The notes under the pieces were generated by a model. The model did no database searches, had not been told where the DNA came from, and was given only the letters and a program-made list of their open reading frames with translations. A DNA stretch of 64,000 nucleotides from Hymenobacter sp. DG25B (GTDB lineage: Bacteria > Bacteroidota > Bacteroidia > Cytophagales > Hymenobacteraceae). The translations under genes and the position numbers were made by a program. The DNA lies in NCBI RefSeq assembly GCF_000801315.1, contig NZ_CP010054.1, positions 3,810,647 through 3,874,646 of the forward strand, given 5' to 3'. Position 1 is the stretch's first letter. Each line of letters opens with the position of its first letter. This document shows positions 7,305 through 15,608 of this stretch, one piece after another.

Positions 7305-9425
7305 ATGGTAGCCTTTTTCAAAAAAGAAAATAATGTTTATTATTTCGATAATGAATCAGAAGACGCTTTTGAAGGATTTAGATTTGAAAGCTATATGAAT
7401 ATGGTCTACTTTACGCCTATCAACAAAGTAAATATACTAATAGGAGCGAATAATTCTGGCAAGAGTAGATTCATGCGCGCCATTATAAAAAACAATTCAA
7501 TAATTACAACAAATGAAAATAGCATTATCAACAAACTTAAACAATTATCTGACCTCGCAAGGAAAGCTGAGGATATTTTACCAAACGAAGTATTTCTAAA
7601 TTTTCAAACAACAGCAAGAGTAGAAATAACTGATCAAATTATTATTAACGAAAGTCACAAAAGACTATTACTACGCAATAGAGAGCCACAAGATTATCCA
7701 ATAAGCAGAGAATCAGTTATTAATAGTATAAAACATATTACTAGTTCATTTTATACAATGAGAGGCGCGGGCCTTAAAGCCGGAATTACACTCCAATCTG
7801 ACATATTGATAATAGCTTATAATATATATATTTTAAACAAAGACAAAGTTGAAAAATGGGGCATATTTCCATTTGAAGGATTATCAAAAACATTGTCTTA
7901 TGAAATATTTGATGATTCCGAAGAGATAATAAATTTATTACAAGAAATATCTTCTGTTTCATCAGAAATTGCTGATATAAAAATAAATAACGATATATTA
8001 AACAAGATCTACATTCCTATATTAAGATCAGCACGAACACTTCACACCTCCAATCTGGTAAGTTCCGATATTGACAAAAGCGTATTAAACGATACAATTT
8101 CATCAATATTCAAATTTACAATAGCGCAAGACTACTCACTTCCATTGAATGACACTAACCTACAGATTGAAACTGGACTAAATTTATTCTCTTTAATAAA
8201 AGACGCAAATAATTCATTACAACACGCGAGAAGACCTTTTAAAGCATTTGTTAATTTTATTTCTATCAATTTTTTTAATGGAAAACATGTTGAATTAATT
8301 GCACCACCAGCAGAAGGAATAGAGAGAGAAAATATTGCCGTAGAAATAGAAGATGAAGAACGCCCGATACAATATTTAGGAGACGGAGTGCAATCATTAT
8401 TGATAATGCTCTATCCTATATTTACAGCAAAGCCTAATTCATGGATCTTTATAGAAGAGCCAGAAACACATCTACACCCAGGATTACAAAGAATTTTTTT
8501 AGAAACAATTATTAACGACCCAACCATTATAAGTAAAAATTTGACTATATTTTTCACCACACATTCAAATCACCTTTTATCTGTAAGTCTAGAAGAAAAA
8601 CAAGACATAAACATATTCACTTTTGAAAAAATAAAAATAGATAACAAAAGTGTATGTGATATAAGAGCTGTTAAATCAAAAGATCTAACGATATTAAACA
8701 AACTAGAAGTACACAACTCCTCTGTATTCATTTCAAATTGTTCTATATGGGTTGAAGGACCAACTGACAGAATATATTTTCGTATTTATCTTAATAATTA
8801 TATAAAAAAATATAAAAAGCCAATCATACATGAAGATTTACATTATTCGTTTTTAGAATATGCCGGATCTAATTTATCACATTATATATTCCAAGAAACG
8901 GAAGATGACGATATGTTAGAAAATGAAAAACTAATTAAGACTATTAATGCTTTATCAATAGCAAATAGAATTATTTTAATTTCCGATTCTGACTCAGGAA
9001 AAGAAAAAAAGCATGAAAATCTTAAAAAGCAAATCAGCAAAAATTTCTCCTATTATAGAATACCTGTCCGAGAAGTAGAAAATCTTTTATCACCAAAATC
9101 TCTATCAGATATTATCCCAAAAGCAATTAAAAAAATACGCCCTGAAGACATGAACCGAATTTCCTTTAATGAATCAGAATATAAAGATATTTATATGGGA
9201 AATTATCTAAAGAGCAAGCTTCCGATAGAAAAGTTACCTAAAGGGTTTACTGCTGAAAGCGGTACTCTAAGCACATTACACAAAAACAGCTTTGCTAAAT
9301 ATGCTTCAAATCATGTTTCCTGGGATGATATGACTGAAAGCGCACAAGATTTAGCAAAAGAGCTTTATACTTTCATCAGTAAACACAACTATATAGATCA
9401 TGATGATGAATTACAGATAACCTAA
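7305..9425 (+). CDS. OLD-family ATP-dependent endonuclease (ATPase + TOPRIM), probable phage-defence gene
   Basis: A 706-residue protein of the OLD (overcoming lysogenization defect) type. The ABC-like ATPase has Walker A 'GANNSGKS' at 47-54, a signature-like 'YLGDGVQSLLIMLYP', Walker B 'WIFIEEPETHLHPG' at 380 and an H-motif 'FFTTHSNHLL'. The TOPRIM half has 'WVEGPTDRIYF' (catalytic E484), 'ISDSDSG' (D561, D563) and 'VREVENLL'. Known relatives cut or nick DNA, and GajA of the Gabija system is a class 2 OLD protein. No UvrD-like GajB helicase or AriA/AriB-like partner is next to it, so it resembles a stand-alone class 1 OLD. The gene is far richer in A+T (roughly 30% G+C by eye) than mfd before it or anything after it. 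This points to recent transfer. Defence role is inferred. Confidence 0.88.
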   Translation: MVAFFKKENNVYYFDNESEDAFEGFRFESYMNMVYFTPINKVNILIGANNSGKSRFMRAIIKNNSIITTNENSIINKLKQLSDLARKAEDILPNEVFLNFQTTARVEITDQIIINESHKRLLLRNREPQDYPISRESVINSIKHITSSFYTMRGAGLKAGITLQSDILIIAYNIYILNKDKVEKWGIFPFEGLSKTLSYEIFDDSEEIINLLQEISSVSSEIADIKINNDILNKIYIPILRSARTLHTSNLVSSDIDKSVLNDTISSIFKFTIAQDYSLPLNDTNLQIETGLNLFSLIKDANNSLQHARRPFKAFVNFISINFFNGKHVELIAPPAEGIERENIAVEIEDEERPIQYLGDGVQSLLIMLYPIFTAKPNSWIFIEEPETHLHPGLQRIFLETIINDPTIISKNLTIFFTTHSNHLLSVSLEEKQDINIFTFEKIKIDNKSVCDIRAVKSKDLTILNKLEVHNSSVFISNCSIWVEGPTDRIYFRIYLNNYIKKYKKPIIHEDLHYSFLEYAGSNLSHYIFQETEDDDMLENEKLIKTINALSIANRIILISDSDSGKEKKHENLKKQISKNFSYYRIPVREVENLLSPKSLSDIIPKAIKKIRPEDMNRISFNESEYKDIYMGNYLKSKLPIEKLPKGFTAESGTLSTLHKNSFAKYASNHVSWDDMTESAQDLAKELYTFISKHNYIDHDDELQIT

Positions 9426-9446
9426 TACTAACTGGCACAAATCCCT

Positions 9447-9490
9447 GCGCCGGCCCGCTTCACCCCCGAAGCCGGCCGGCGCAACTTTTT
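9447..9490 (+). terminator. Rho-independent terminator after the OLD-family gene
   Basis: GCGCCGGCC (9447-9455) pairs with GGCCGGCGC (9474-9482), followed by AAC and a run of seven T. It lies 22 bases past the OLD stop codon, where base composition returns to high G+C. Confidence 0.8.
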
Positions 9491-9573
9491 TTCTGGCCCC
9501 TTTTGGGCGGCTTTTGCCGCATATTATTGATGTAAATAAGCTGTAAGTGCCACTACCCTACCTCGCCCATCTG

Positions 9574-9639
9574 GCGCGAGCTTGTAGCTCGTGCCCAGCC
9601 AGGAGGATGAGGTTGTACCTCATCTGCCGCAACGCGGCA
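9574..9639. repeat. Modular hairpin repeat, copy A
   Basis: Three adjacent hairpins with three-base loops: GCG-CGAGCT-tgt-AGCTCG-TGC (9574-9594), GATGAGGT-tgt-ACCTCATC (9606-9624) and TGCCGC-aac-GCGGCA (9625-9639). The same units recur at 11774-11883 and 12521-12664. This resembles a REP/BIME-type interspersed repeat. Confidence 0.8.
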
Positions 9640-9667
9640 AACCATAACTGCCCCCGTTAATGCATAG

Positions 9668-9699
9668 AAAAGCCCGCCCTTCTAATGGGCGGGCTTTTT
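9668..9699. terminator. Bidirectional hairpin terminator
   Basis: AAAAGCCCGCCC (9668-9679) pairs with GGGCGGGCTTTT (9687-9698), loop TTCTAAT, with T tracts on both strands. It sits just downstream of the minus-strand SBBP gene and can also block plus-strand read-through. Confidence 0.85.
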
Positions 9700-9731
9700 G
9701 TTTTTATGGAATGAGATGAGCCCGGAGCGGC

Positions 9732-11426
9732 TTAGTGCTGCACCTGCAGCCGCAATTGGGTGGCTTGTCCATTGTGGAGCAGCCGGCAGGTATACAGGCC
9801 TTCGCTCAGGTTGGCCGTGGATAAGGGCAGCGTATGCCAGCCGGTAGCAGTGTTGGAAGCCAGTAGTTGCGTGGCTACCAGGATGCCCAGCTGGTTGTAC
9901 ACCCGCAGCTCAGCCGCGCCGGCCTGTGGCAGATAGTAGCGCAGCTGCACCTCAGCCCCGGCTGGGTTCGGGAAGGCTGCCAGCGCCAGCTGCACGGGGC
10001 GGGCACCCACTTCCAGCGGGGCCAGCGCCGCCATGTGCGGGCCGTTACCGTGGTTGGTTTTGCCGTATTTCAGCGTAACGTAATCAAACTGAAATTCGCC
10101 GGCTACAGAAGCGGAACCACTCACGTACACGTTGCCGGCGGGGTCTACGGCCACGGAGCCGGCCCGGTCGGCGTGGGAGGCGGGGCCATTGAAGCGGGCG
10201 CGCCACTGCTCTTGGCCGGTGCGGCCGTCGTACATAAGCGTGACGATGTCCTCATCGCCGCTGGTGTTGTCGCTGTTGTTGAAGACAGTGCCCGTCACGT
10301 ACACGTTTCCGGCCATATCTACGTCGATGCCCGTGGCGGCGTCGTTGTAGCCCCCATCGTAGGTCGTGCGCCACAGCTCCTGCCCGGTGCGGGGGTCAAA
10401 TTTTATGGTGAGGTAGTCGGAGTTGCTGCCGTTATACGATCCGCCGGTGAGGTAAAGGCCATTGAGCCGGCTCAGCGCCAGGCGGCCATCCCACCCGGCG
10501 GCGTCGGCTACCCAAAGCTGCTGGCCGGTGCGCCCGTTGTATTTCACGGTGGCACTGCCGGTTACATATACGTCGCCGCGTACATCTACCACCATGTCGC
10601 CCGCATGGTCTTCCTGGTTGTTTGGGCCGTCGTAGCGGGATTCCCAGAGTGCCTGGCCGGTGCGCCCGTTGTATTTGATGGTCACGATGTCAAACAGCCC
10701 CTCGGAGCTGCTTTTGGCCGAGGTGCCAGTGACATACACATCCCCGCTCAAGCTCACGGCAATGGAGCTGGCAAAGTCGCCGAACCCGTAGGAGCTGTCG
10801 TAGAGCGTGGCCCAGAGCTGCTGGCCAGTGCGGCCGTCGTACTTCACGGTGGCGTAGTCGTAGAAGTCGCCGTTGGAGGATGACCCGGTCACGTAAACGT
10901 TGCCCAATAGGTCGAGGGCAATGTCGGTGGGCTGGTCGTCGTAATCAGCAGGGCCATTGTAGCGCGCCGCCCAGAGTTGCTCCCCCGTGCGGCCATCGTA
11001 CTTCACAATGGCGTAGTCGGCAATAAAGAACGCGCTGCTCATTGAGTAGCCGGTTACGTACACGTCGCCGCGCGCGTCTACCGCAATAGCGCGGGCCTGG
11101 TCGTCGCTGTCGGCGGGGCCGTTGTAGCGCGCCTTCCAGAGCTCCTTTCCCGTGCGCCGATCATACTTGACGGTGGCAAAATCGGCGTAGCCGTTGCCCG
11201 GATTAGCGGAGCTCCCCGTCACGTACACATCCCCATTCCGGCTTAGCGCCAGGAGGCCGCCAAAGTCGTAGCTATCAGCCGGGCCGTTGTAGTAGGAAAC
11301 CCAGGTTGCGGAAAGGGCGGGCACCTTTTTACTCCCCGCGGTGCGGGTAGTGGGCGTGGCCTGGGCTCCTTCGGGCAGCAGCAGCAGCATACCAATCAGC
11401 AGATAGGGAATACCGGATAATTTCAT
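9732..11426 (-). CDS. Secreted SBBP (beta-propeller) repeat protein with T9SS type A sorting domain
   Basis: A 564-residue secreted protein, counted from the ATG at 11426 that starts 'MKLSGIPYLLIGMLLLLP', a good signal peptide; the frame is open 19 codons further up, but that would bury the signal. The body holds eight repeats of about 50 residues with the pattern 'DVYVTGSS' ... 'ATVKYDGRTG' ... 'ARYNGPAD', the seven-bladed beta-propeller (SBBP) type. The last 80 residues ('FPNPAGAEVQLRYYLP', 'GLYTCRLL') are a type A T9SS C-terminal domain, so the protein is probably exported through the Por machinery and released or anchored at the cell surface. Ligand unknown. A terminator lies at 9668-9699. 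Confidence 0.9.
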   Translation of the reverse strand: MKLSGIPYLLIGMLLLLPEGAQATPTTRTAGSKKVPALSATWVSYYNGPADSYDFGGLLALSRNGDVYVTGSSANPGNGYADFATVKYDRRTGKELWKARYNGPADSDDQARAIAVDARGDVYVTGYSMSSAFFIADYAIVKYDGRTGEQLWAARYNGPADYDDQPTDIALDLLGNVYVTGSSSNGDFYDYATVKYDGRTGQQLWATLYDSSYGFGDFASSIAVSLSGDVYVTGTSAKSSSEGLFDIVTIKYNGRTGQALWESRYDGPNNQEDHAGDMVVDVRGDVYVTGSATVKYNGRTGQQLWVADAAGWDGRLALSRLNGLYLTGGSYNGSNSDYLTIKFDPRTGQELWRTTYDGGYNDAATGIDVDMAGNVYVTGTVFNNSDNTSGDEDIVTLMYDGRTGQEQWRARFNGPASHADRAGSVAVDPAGNVYVSGSASVAGEFQFDYVTLKYGKTNHGNGPHMAALAPLEVGARPVQLALAAFPNPAGAEVQLRYYLPQAGAAELRVYNQLGILVATQLLASNTATGWHTLPLSTANLSEGLYTCRLLHNGQATQLRLQVQH

Positions 11427-12070
11427 TGTAAAAGAGAATCTAAACGTAACTTCTCCCAGACGTGCATAGCACCTGGGAGGCATGTTTACATTATCAGACG
11501 GCCGCTGCTGGTTGGCGCGTATACCGTTGCCAACCCTACAGCAGTAACGCAGCAGGCAAGTCCAGCTTGCCCGGCTGCAACAGGTGGGTTAAGGATGCAG
11601 TAATAAAATTATATAAAATAACTTATAATAATTATGGCTTAAATCATTGGCTTATAAAAACCAAGGCAAAGTTTATAAACGCCGGATAGCGTAGTCCCGG
11701 ATCTACTTTTTATTGGATTTACCTCCTCAACTGACGCGGGTTTAGCGTAGCGTAACTGGTGACCAGCTTTGAGGATGAGGTTGTACCTCATCTGCCGCAA
11801 CGCGGCAAACCGGAGCTACCAAACTGGCTAATAAAGGGAGGCGCAGCCTCCCAGCAACGAAGGCACGAGCTACCAGCTCGCGCCAGTGAGGCGTGTAAGA
11901 AATGGTCGGTCAGGTAACAATGAGTAGGCGAACGGTAGGCGTTGAGGGGCTTATGTTCCGTATACTGCTTGCCACAGCTACCCCGGTTCGGTTGCCATCC
12001 GGCCTACCTTACCTTATTGGGTAGCACCTACTAAATTGCCTTGCTTTTGAACCAACATTCCTCCCTGATC
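11427..12070. other. 644-bp intergenic region with a hairpin repeat
   Basis: No convincing gene. The left part (about 11590-11690) is AT-rich; the right part holds repeat copy B (11774-11883). No clear promoter was identified. Confidence 0.6.
11774..11883. repeat. Modular hairpin repeat, copy B
   Basis: Units: GATGAGGT-tgt-ACCTCATC (11774-11792), TGCCGC-aac-GCGGCA (11793-11807), then GGGAGGC-gca-GCCTCCC (11836-11852) and CGAGCT-acc-AGCTCG (11866-11880). The last is the reverse complement of the first unit of copy A, so this copy adds the mirrored right half and lacks the left unit. Confidence 0.8.
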
Positions 12071-12469
12071 ATGCACATACTATCCTCTCTTCCGTCTTTG
12101 CACCAAACGGCGGCTTCCCTGACCGAGTACTGGTCCCCGCGCGTAGTGGCTGAATTTGAAGACTCTTATGTGAAAGTGGCCAAAGTGCATGGTTCTCTGG
12201 CCTGGCACAGTCATGAGCAGGAAGATGAAGTCTTTTTTATTCTAAAGGGCCACTTACGCATCGAACTCGAAACCGGAGCCGTTGAGTTGCCAGAAGGCGC
12301 CTTGTACGTAGTGCCAAAGGGCGTACGGCATAACCCCGTGGCGGAGCAGGAGTGCCACATTATGTTGATAGAAAAAAAATCAACCCTGCACACCGGTAGC
12401 GAGGTGACCGAGAAAACACGTTCACTGGCTGATCAGCTACGGCCATTAGCCACCGGTAGCCTCCAGTAG
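12071..12469 (+). CDS. Cupin-domain protein
   Basis: A 132-residue single-domain cupin. 'WHSHEQEDEVFFILKG' (H46, H48, D52/E53) is cupin motif 1 and 'LPEGALYVVPKGVRHNP' is motif 2 with the last metal-binding histidine. The ATG at 12071 is chosen; an upstream TTG would add ten residues without a family match. Small stand-alone cupins like this are often isomerases, dioxygenases or sensors; no specific role can be given. It lies between two copies of the hairpin repeat and is not in an operon. Confidence 0.85.
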   Translation: MHILSSLPSLHQTAASLTEYWSPRVVAEFEDSYVKVAKVHGSLAWHSHEQEDEVFFILKGHLRIELETGAVELPEGALYVVPKGVRHNPVAEQECHIMLIEKKSTLHTGSEVTEKTRSLADQLRPLATGSLQ

Positions 12470-12520
12470 CCCTGGCCCTGGCCGGAAACACTGGAAGCTG
12501 GCCGACTGATTCTCCCGTCT

Positions 12521-12664
12521 GGCGCGTGCTTATCGCTCGTGCCCGGCCAGCAGGATGAGGTTGTCCCTCATCGGCCGCAACGCGCCAAGCTGACTTTGCA
12601 CTGGGTAGCCTACCGGTTGAGGCACAGCCTCACCTCCAGTAAGACACGAGCTACAGGCTCGCGT
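12521..12664. repeat. Modular hairpin repeat, copy C (degenerate)
   Basis: All five units are present with several changes: GCGCGTGCTTATCGCTCGTGC (12522-12542), GATGAGGT-tgt-CCCTCATC (12554-12572), GGCCGC-aac-GCGCCA, TGAGGC-aca-GCCTCA (12618-12632) and CGAGCT-aca-GGCTCG (12647-12661). It lies between the cupin and the toxin-antitoxin pair. Confidence 0.75.
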
Positions 12665-12698
12665 CAATTAGTGTACCTGAGCGGGGCAGCCGTGCACG

Positions 12699-13034
12699 CT
12701 ACTCCCCATACAACGTCAGGCAGTGCGTATCGGTGGGAGCGGCCAGCTCGGTGGTAATGGTGGCGTGGTGCCGGAGCAGCAACGCAGCCAGCGCGGGCAG
12801 GCTGCCGGCGCGTAGCAACAGTACCTTGGGCGGGGCGCCGTAGAGGGTACTCAGCTCCAGAAAATCCTCGTCGTGCGTTACAATGATAAACCCGTGCTGA
12901 CGGACGTAGTCCCATATCAGGCGGTCGGTTTTACCCAGCAGGCCCAGACGCCGCACCTGCTCTGAGCCGGGAAAGGCTTCGGCCAGCAGGGCTACCACGC
13001 GGCAGGAGAGATTCTCGTCGAAGAGCAGCTTCAT
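12699..13034 (-). CDS. DUF5615 PIN-like protein (probable toxin)
   Basis: A 111-residue PIN-like protein: 'MKLLFDENLSCRVVALLAEAFPGS' carries the first acidic residues (D6, E7), 'DRLIWDYVRQHG' the middle one and 'IIVTHDEDFLEL' the D-x-D pair typical of the DUF5615 family. Members are predicted metal-dependent RNases and are almost always paired with a DUF433 protein, as here. The ATG at 13034 overlaps the TGA of the DUF433 gene (ATGA, 13031-13034), so the two are translationally coupled. The frame stays open further upstream but that part is a shadow of the DUF433 gene. Toxicity is inferred from the family. Confidence 0.87.
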   Translation of the reverse strand: MKLLFDENLSCRVVALLAEAFPGSEQVRRLGLLGKTDRLIWDYVRQHGFIIVTHDEDFLELSTLYGAPPKVLLLRAGSLPALAALLLRHHATITTELAAPTDTHCLTLYGE

Positions 13035-13252
13035 CCCGCAATGCGCAGGTGTCGTTCCCGGTCGGCGGCGTAGAGCAGGCAGGCCTGAATCTGCTGCCGG
13101 GTCAGCTCCGGAAAGTCCTCCAGAATTTCCGGTATCGTCTGGCCGTTGCCCAGCCAGCCCAGTACATCGGCCACGCTGATGCGGGTGCCTTTGATGCACG
13201 GGCGGCCGAAGCGCACTTCGGGGTTAATGGAGAGGTAAGAATAGTAGTCCAT
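13031..13252 (-). CDS. DUF433 protein (probable antitoxin)
   Basis: A 73-residue DUF433 protein with the typical 'RFGRPCIKGTRISVADVL' and 'ILEDFPELTRQQIQACLLYA' segments, predicted winged-helix DNA binding. It is first in a two-gene operon with the DUF5615 protein, the antitoxin-first order expected of VapBC-like modules. The ATG at 13252 is preferred over a GTG two codons upstream. It probably represses its own promoter; no clear operator was found. Confidence 0.87.
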   Translation of the reverse strand: MDYYSYLSINPEVRFGRPCIKGTRISVADVLGWLGNGQTIPEILEDFPELTRQQIQACLLYAADRERHLRIAG

Positions 13253-13384
13253 ATGCACAGGGCGTTTCTCAAAGTTTTAGAAAAAAATGGCATCTGTTGC
13301 ATGTGGCCCCAACTGCTCTACGTTGCCGCACTAACAGCAAACCGGCCTACTCCTCCCCTTCCTGCTCCACCGTCAGCACCTCGG

Positions 13385-14026
13385 CTACTTCTTCCAGGCG
13401 CCTGGCAATGGGTTCCAGCAGCTCGGGGGCACGGGCACCTGGCCTTCGCTGCGGGCTTTGAGGTAGCGCACCACGGCCATTTGGTTGTGCAGCACTTCTT
13501 CAGCTTCCTCGCGCAGCCGGTCCCAGCCGTGGGTATTCTGGGTGGCGTGCAGCTGGCGGCGCGCTTCCAGGGCCCGCATCACCAGGTCGGCGAGCTGGGT
13601 GAGGAGCTGCTGCTCGGGCTGGGTGAGCTGGCGGGGCTCGTAGCCGGCCAGGCATACGGTGCCAATGGGAATGCCTTGTGGGGTGCGTACGGGCACGCCG
13701 GCATAAAACTGCACGTTGCGCTCCTGGCTGGTGGCGGTGCCCGACGCGGGCTCGGTGGCCAGGTCCTCGAACACCAGCACCGGCTCATCGGAGGCAATAG
13801 CTTTGCTGCAGAGAGTTTGCTCCAGGGCCAGTACTTCCTGCGCCGGCATACCCGCGCTGGCTTTGTGCCACACTTCCTTCTCGTGCACGAAGGCAATGCG
13901 GGCCACCGGCACACTAAAAATGTAGGCAGCCAGCTCTACCAGGTCGTCAAACAGCTTTTCCTGCGCGGAATACAGGATATCGTAAGATTCCAGCTCAGCC
14001 AGGCGGTTACGTTCATCGGCAGTCAT
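13385..14026 (-). CDS. GAF-domain protein, 3' end frameshifted
   Basis: A GAF sensor-type protein without an output domain. Residues about 20-165 carry the GAF fold: 'LFDDLVELAAYIFSVPVARI', 'ALEQTLCSKAIASDEPVLVF', 'NVQFYAGVPVRTPQGIPIG' and 'TVCLAGYEPRQL'. This matches the family often found N-terminal to histidine kinases. As read, the last residues become 'PPSCWNPLPGAWKK', unlike the helical region before them. Restoring one base in the C5 run (plus strand G5 at 13425-13429) gives 'PPELLEPIARRLEEVAEVL' and an acidic end at TAG 13347-13349, a much better C-terminus. The gene is thus either carrying a 1-base deletion or a sequencing error. Confidence 0.8.
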   Translation of the reverse strand: MTADERNRLAELESYDILYSAQEKLFDDLVELAAYIFSVPVARIAFVHEKEVWHKASAGMPAQEVLALEQTLCSKAIASDEPVLVFEDLATEPASGTATSQERNVQFYAGVPVRTPQGIPIGTVCLAGYEPRQLTQPEQQLLTQLADLVMRALEARRQLHATQNTHGWDRLREEAEEVLHNQMAVVRYLKARSEGQVPVPPSCWNPLPGAWKK

Positions 14027-14198
14027 ACGCGCACGGAAGTGGGTGATTGGGGCAAGCTACGCATCTCTGCCTACACCTGCGGCCAGGGTGGCTGCTGAAT
14101 ACGCCTACGCTGGTGGGGACTGATATAATTTTTGGCAGGGTGATGAGGCAGCTCCACAATTGCCTGCGCCGGAAAGTGCGTTCTGGGTGCTAGCGGCC

Positions 14199-14945
14199 CT
14201 AGCGGATCTGAAACTCGAAGGGAATTTCCACTTCGGCGGCTACGGGCCGGCCGCCTACCGAAGCCGGCAACCAACCTACCGCCACGGCCTGTGCTACCCG
14301 CAAGGCTTCTTCATCTATGCCATACCCCACCGACTGTACCACCCGAAAGTTGCCGGGCTGGCCATCGGCCGCCAGGGTGAAGCCCACCACGGCGCGGCCG
14401 CCCTTCCTGTTGCGGAGAGCCTGTGGTGGAAAGCGAAGGGATTGGCCTATGAGTTGGTGCAACTTAGAGAAGCCCCCGATGTAAACCGGGTTCAGCTCCA
14501 ACGGGGCAGCGCCGACCACGGGGCGAAAGGTAATTTTCGTTTCGGCGGGGTCGTTCATCACCAGCTGGTGGCGGGTGTAGTCGTACTGCTGCTCCAGCTT
14601 GCCTTGGTAGGTGTAGAACTCCCATACGCCCACCGGCTTGTCGTTATGGTAGCGGCCTTTAGCCTCCACCTTCTGGTCGGGTCCGTTATAATACTGATGC
14701 CAGATGCTGTCCTTGCGGCCCTGGTTGTAGTAGCCGGCCAGGGAGGGCATCTCGGTGCGCAGGTAAATTTCCTGGTACTCGCCGTGCCGGATGGTGTTGT
14801 CATCTTTCAGCACAAAGTACTCTTCGCGGTACTGCGGGTTTTCGGGAAACTGATGGTATTTAATAACCTTTTTGGTTTCCTGCGCCTGGCTGAGCAGGGG
14901 CAGCAGAGTAAGGGCCAGCAACCCGGCCCCGGATAGAATGCGCAT
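14199..14945 (-). CDS. Periplasmic protein with MORN-like repeats and TonB C-terminal domain
   Basis: A 248-residue exported protein with signal peptide 'MRILSGAGLLALTLLPLLSQ'. Residues about 50-130 have MORN/YwqK-like repeats ('YYNQGRKDSIWHQYYNG', 'GRYHNDKPVGVWEFY'). The C-terminal third ('LRFPPQALRNRKGGRAVVGF', 'VVQSVGYGIDEEALRVAQAV') is a TonB C-terminal domain. No transmembrane anchor apart from the signal is present, so it is not a standard TonB; such stand-alone TonB-C proteins are common in Bacteroidota and of unclear role. No ExbB/ExbD or TonB-dependent receptor is near. Confidence 0.85.
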   Translation of the reverse strand: MRILSGAGLLALTLLPLLSQAQETKKVIKYHQFPENPQYREEYFVLKDDNTIRHGEYQEIYLRTEMPSLAGYYNQGRKDSIWHQYYNGPDQKVEAKGRYHNDKPVGVWEFYTYQGKLEQQYDYTRHQLVMNDPAETKITFRPVVGAAPLELNPVYIGGFSKLHQLIGQSLRFPPQALRNRKGGRAVVGFTLAADGQPGNFRVVQSVGYGIDEEALRVAQAVAVGWLPASVGGRPVAAEVEIPFEFQIR

Positions 14946-15098
14946 ACGTGAATAATGATGGAATACAGCGGATGGGGTAAGAAGGGCGAAAGGTAACAGG
15001 CTACCGGCAATCTGCTACTGGTGCGCGGCCGGAATTTTAGTAGGAATAGATGGGCCAAGGACTGCGTATAAGGAAGCCATCTTACCCGGCCGCTGCCC

Positions 15099-15608
15099 AT
15101 GCCCATGCCTGCTCCCACTCCTGTTGCCCATATCCGCCCGGCCACGCCCGCCGATGAGCCCTTTATCCGGGAAGTGCTGCCGCGCCTGGTGGCGTTTGGG
15201 CCGCCGGCCTGGCGCGACGAAACCCAACTGAAGGCCCGGGATATAGCCGTGCTGCTGGAAACCCTGCACCACCCCGCCCCGCACAGCGGCGTGTTCCTGG
15301 CCGAGCAGCAGGGCCAGCCTGTGGGCGTGCTGCACCTCACCACCTCCACCGACTTCTACCAGCAAACCCAGGCCCACATCACGGACCTGGCCGTGATGTG
15401 GGCCGCCGAAGGCCAGGGCGTGGGCCGCGCCCTGCTGGCGTTTGCCGAAACCTGGGCGCTGGAGCGCGGCTACCGCTGGCTTACCCTCAGCGTATTTGCC
15501 CAGAACAGTCGCGCCCGCGCCGTGTACGAGCGAGCTGGTTTTGAGCCGGATATGATGAGCTACGTGAAGGTACTGCCACCTACGGGCCGGCTTCAGGAGG
15601 AAGAGTAA
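15099..15608 (+). CDS. GNAT family N-acetyltransferase
   Basis: A 169-residue single-domain acetyltransferase. It starts with 'IRPATPADEPFIREVLPRL', has the acetyl-CoA loop in 'AAEGQGVGRALLAFAETWA' (motif A) and ends in 'NSRARAVYERAGFEPDMM' (motif B). The acceptor substrate is unknown. A second ATG two codons on (15105) is an equal start. The gene stands alone, 153 bases after the divergently placed TonB-C gene. Confidence 0.9.
   Translation: MPMPAPTPVAHIRPATPADEPFIREVLPRLVAFGPPAWRDETQLKARDIAVLLETLHHPAPHSGVFLAEQQGQPVGVLHLTTSTDFYQQTQAHITDLAVMWAAEGQGVGRALLAFAETWALERGYRWLTLSVFAQNSRARAVYERAGFEPDMMSYVKVLPPTGRLQEEE

Noticed and set aside
7305..9732. Gabija (gajAB) operon
   Set aside because: The OLD-like ATPase/TOPRIM is present but no UvrD-like helicase follows; only a terminator and repeats do.
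9574..12664. CRISPR array
   Set aside because: The repeats are palindromic units in variable sets with kilobase spacing and genes between; no regular repeat-spacer pattern is present anywhere in the window.
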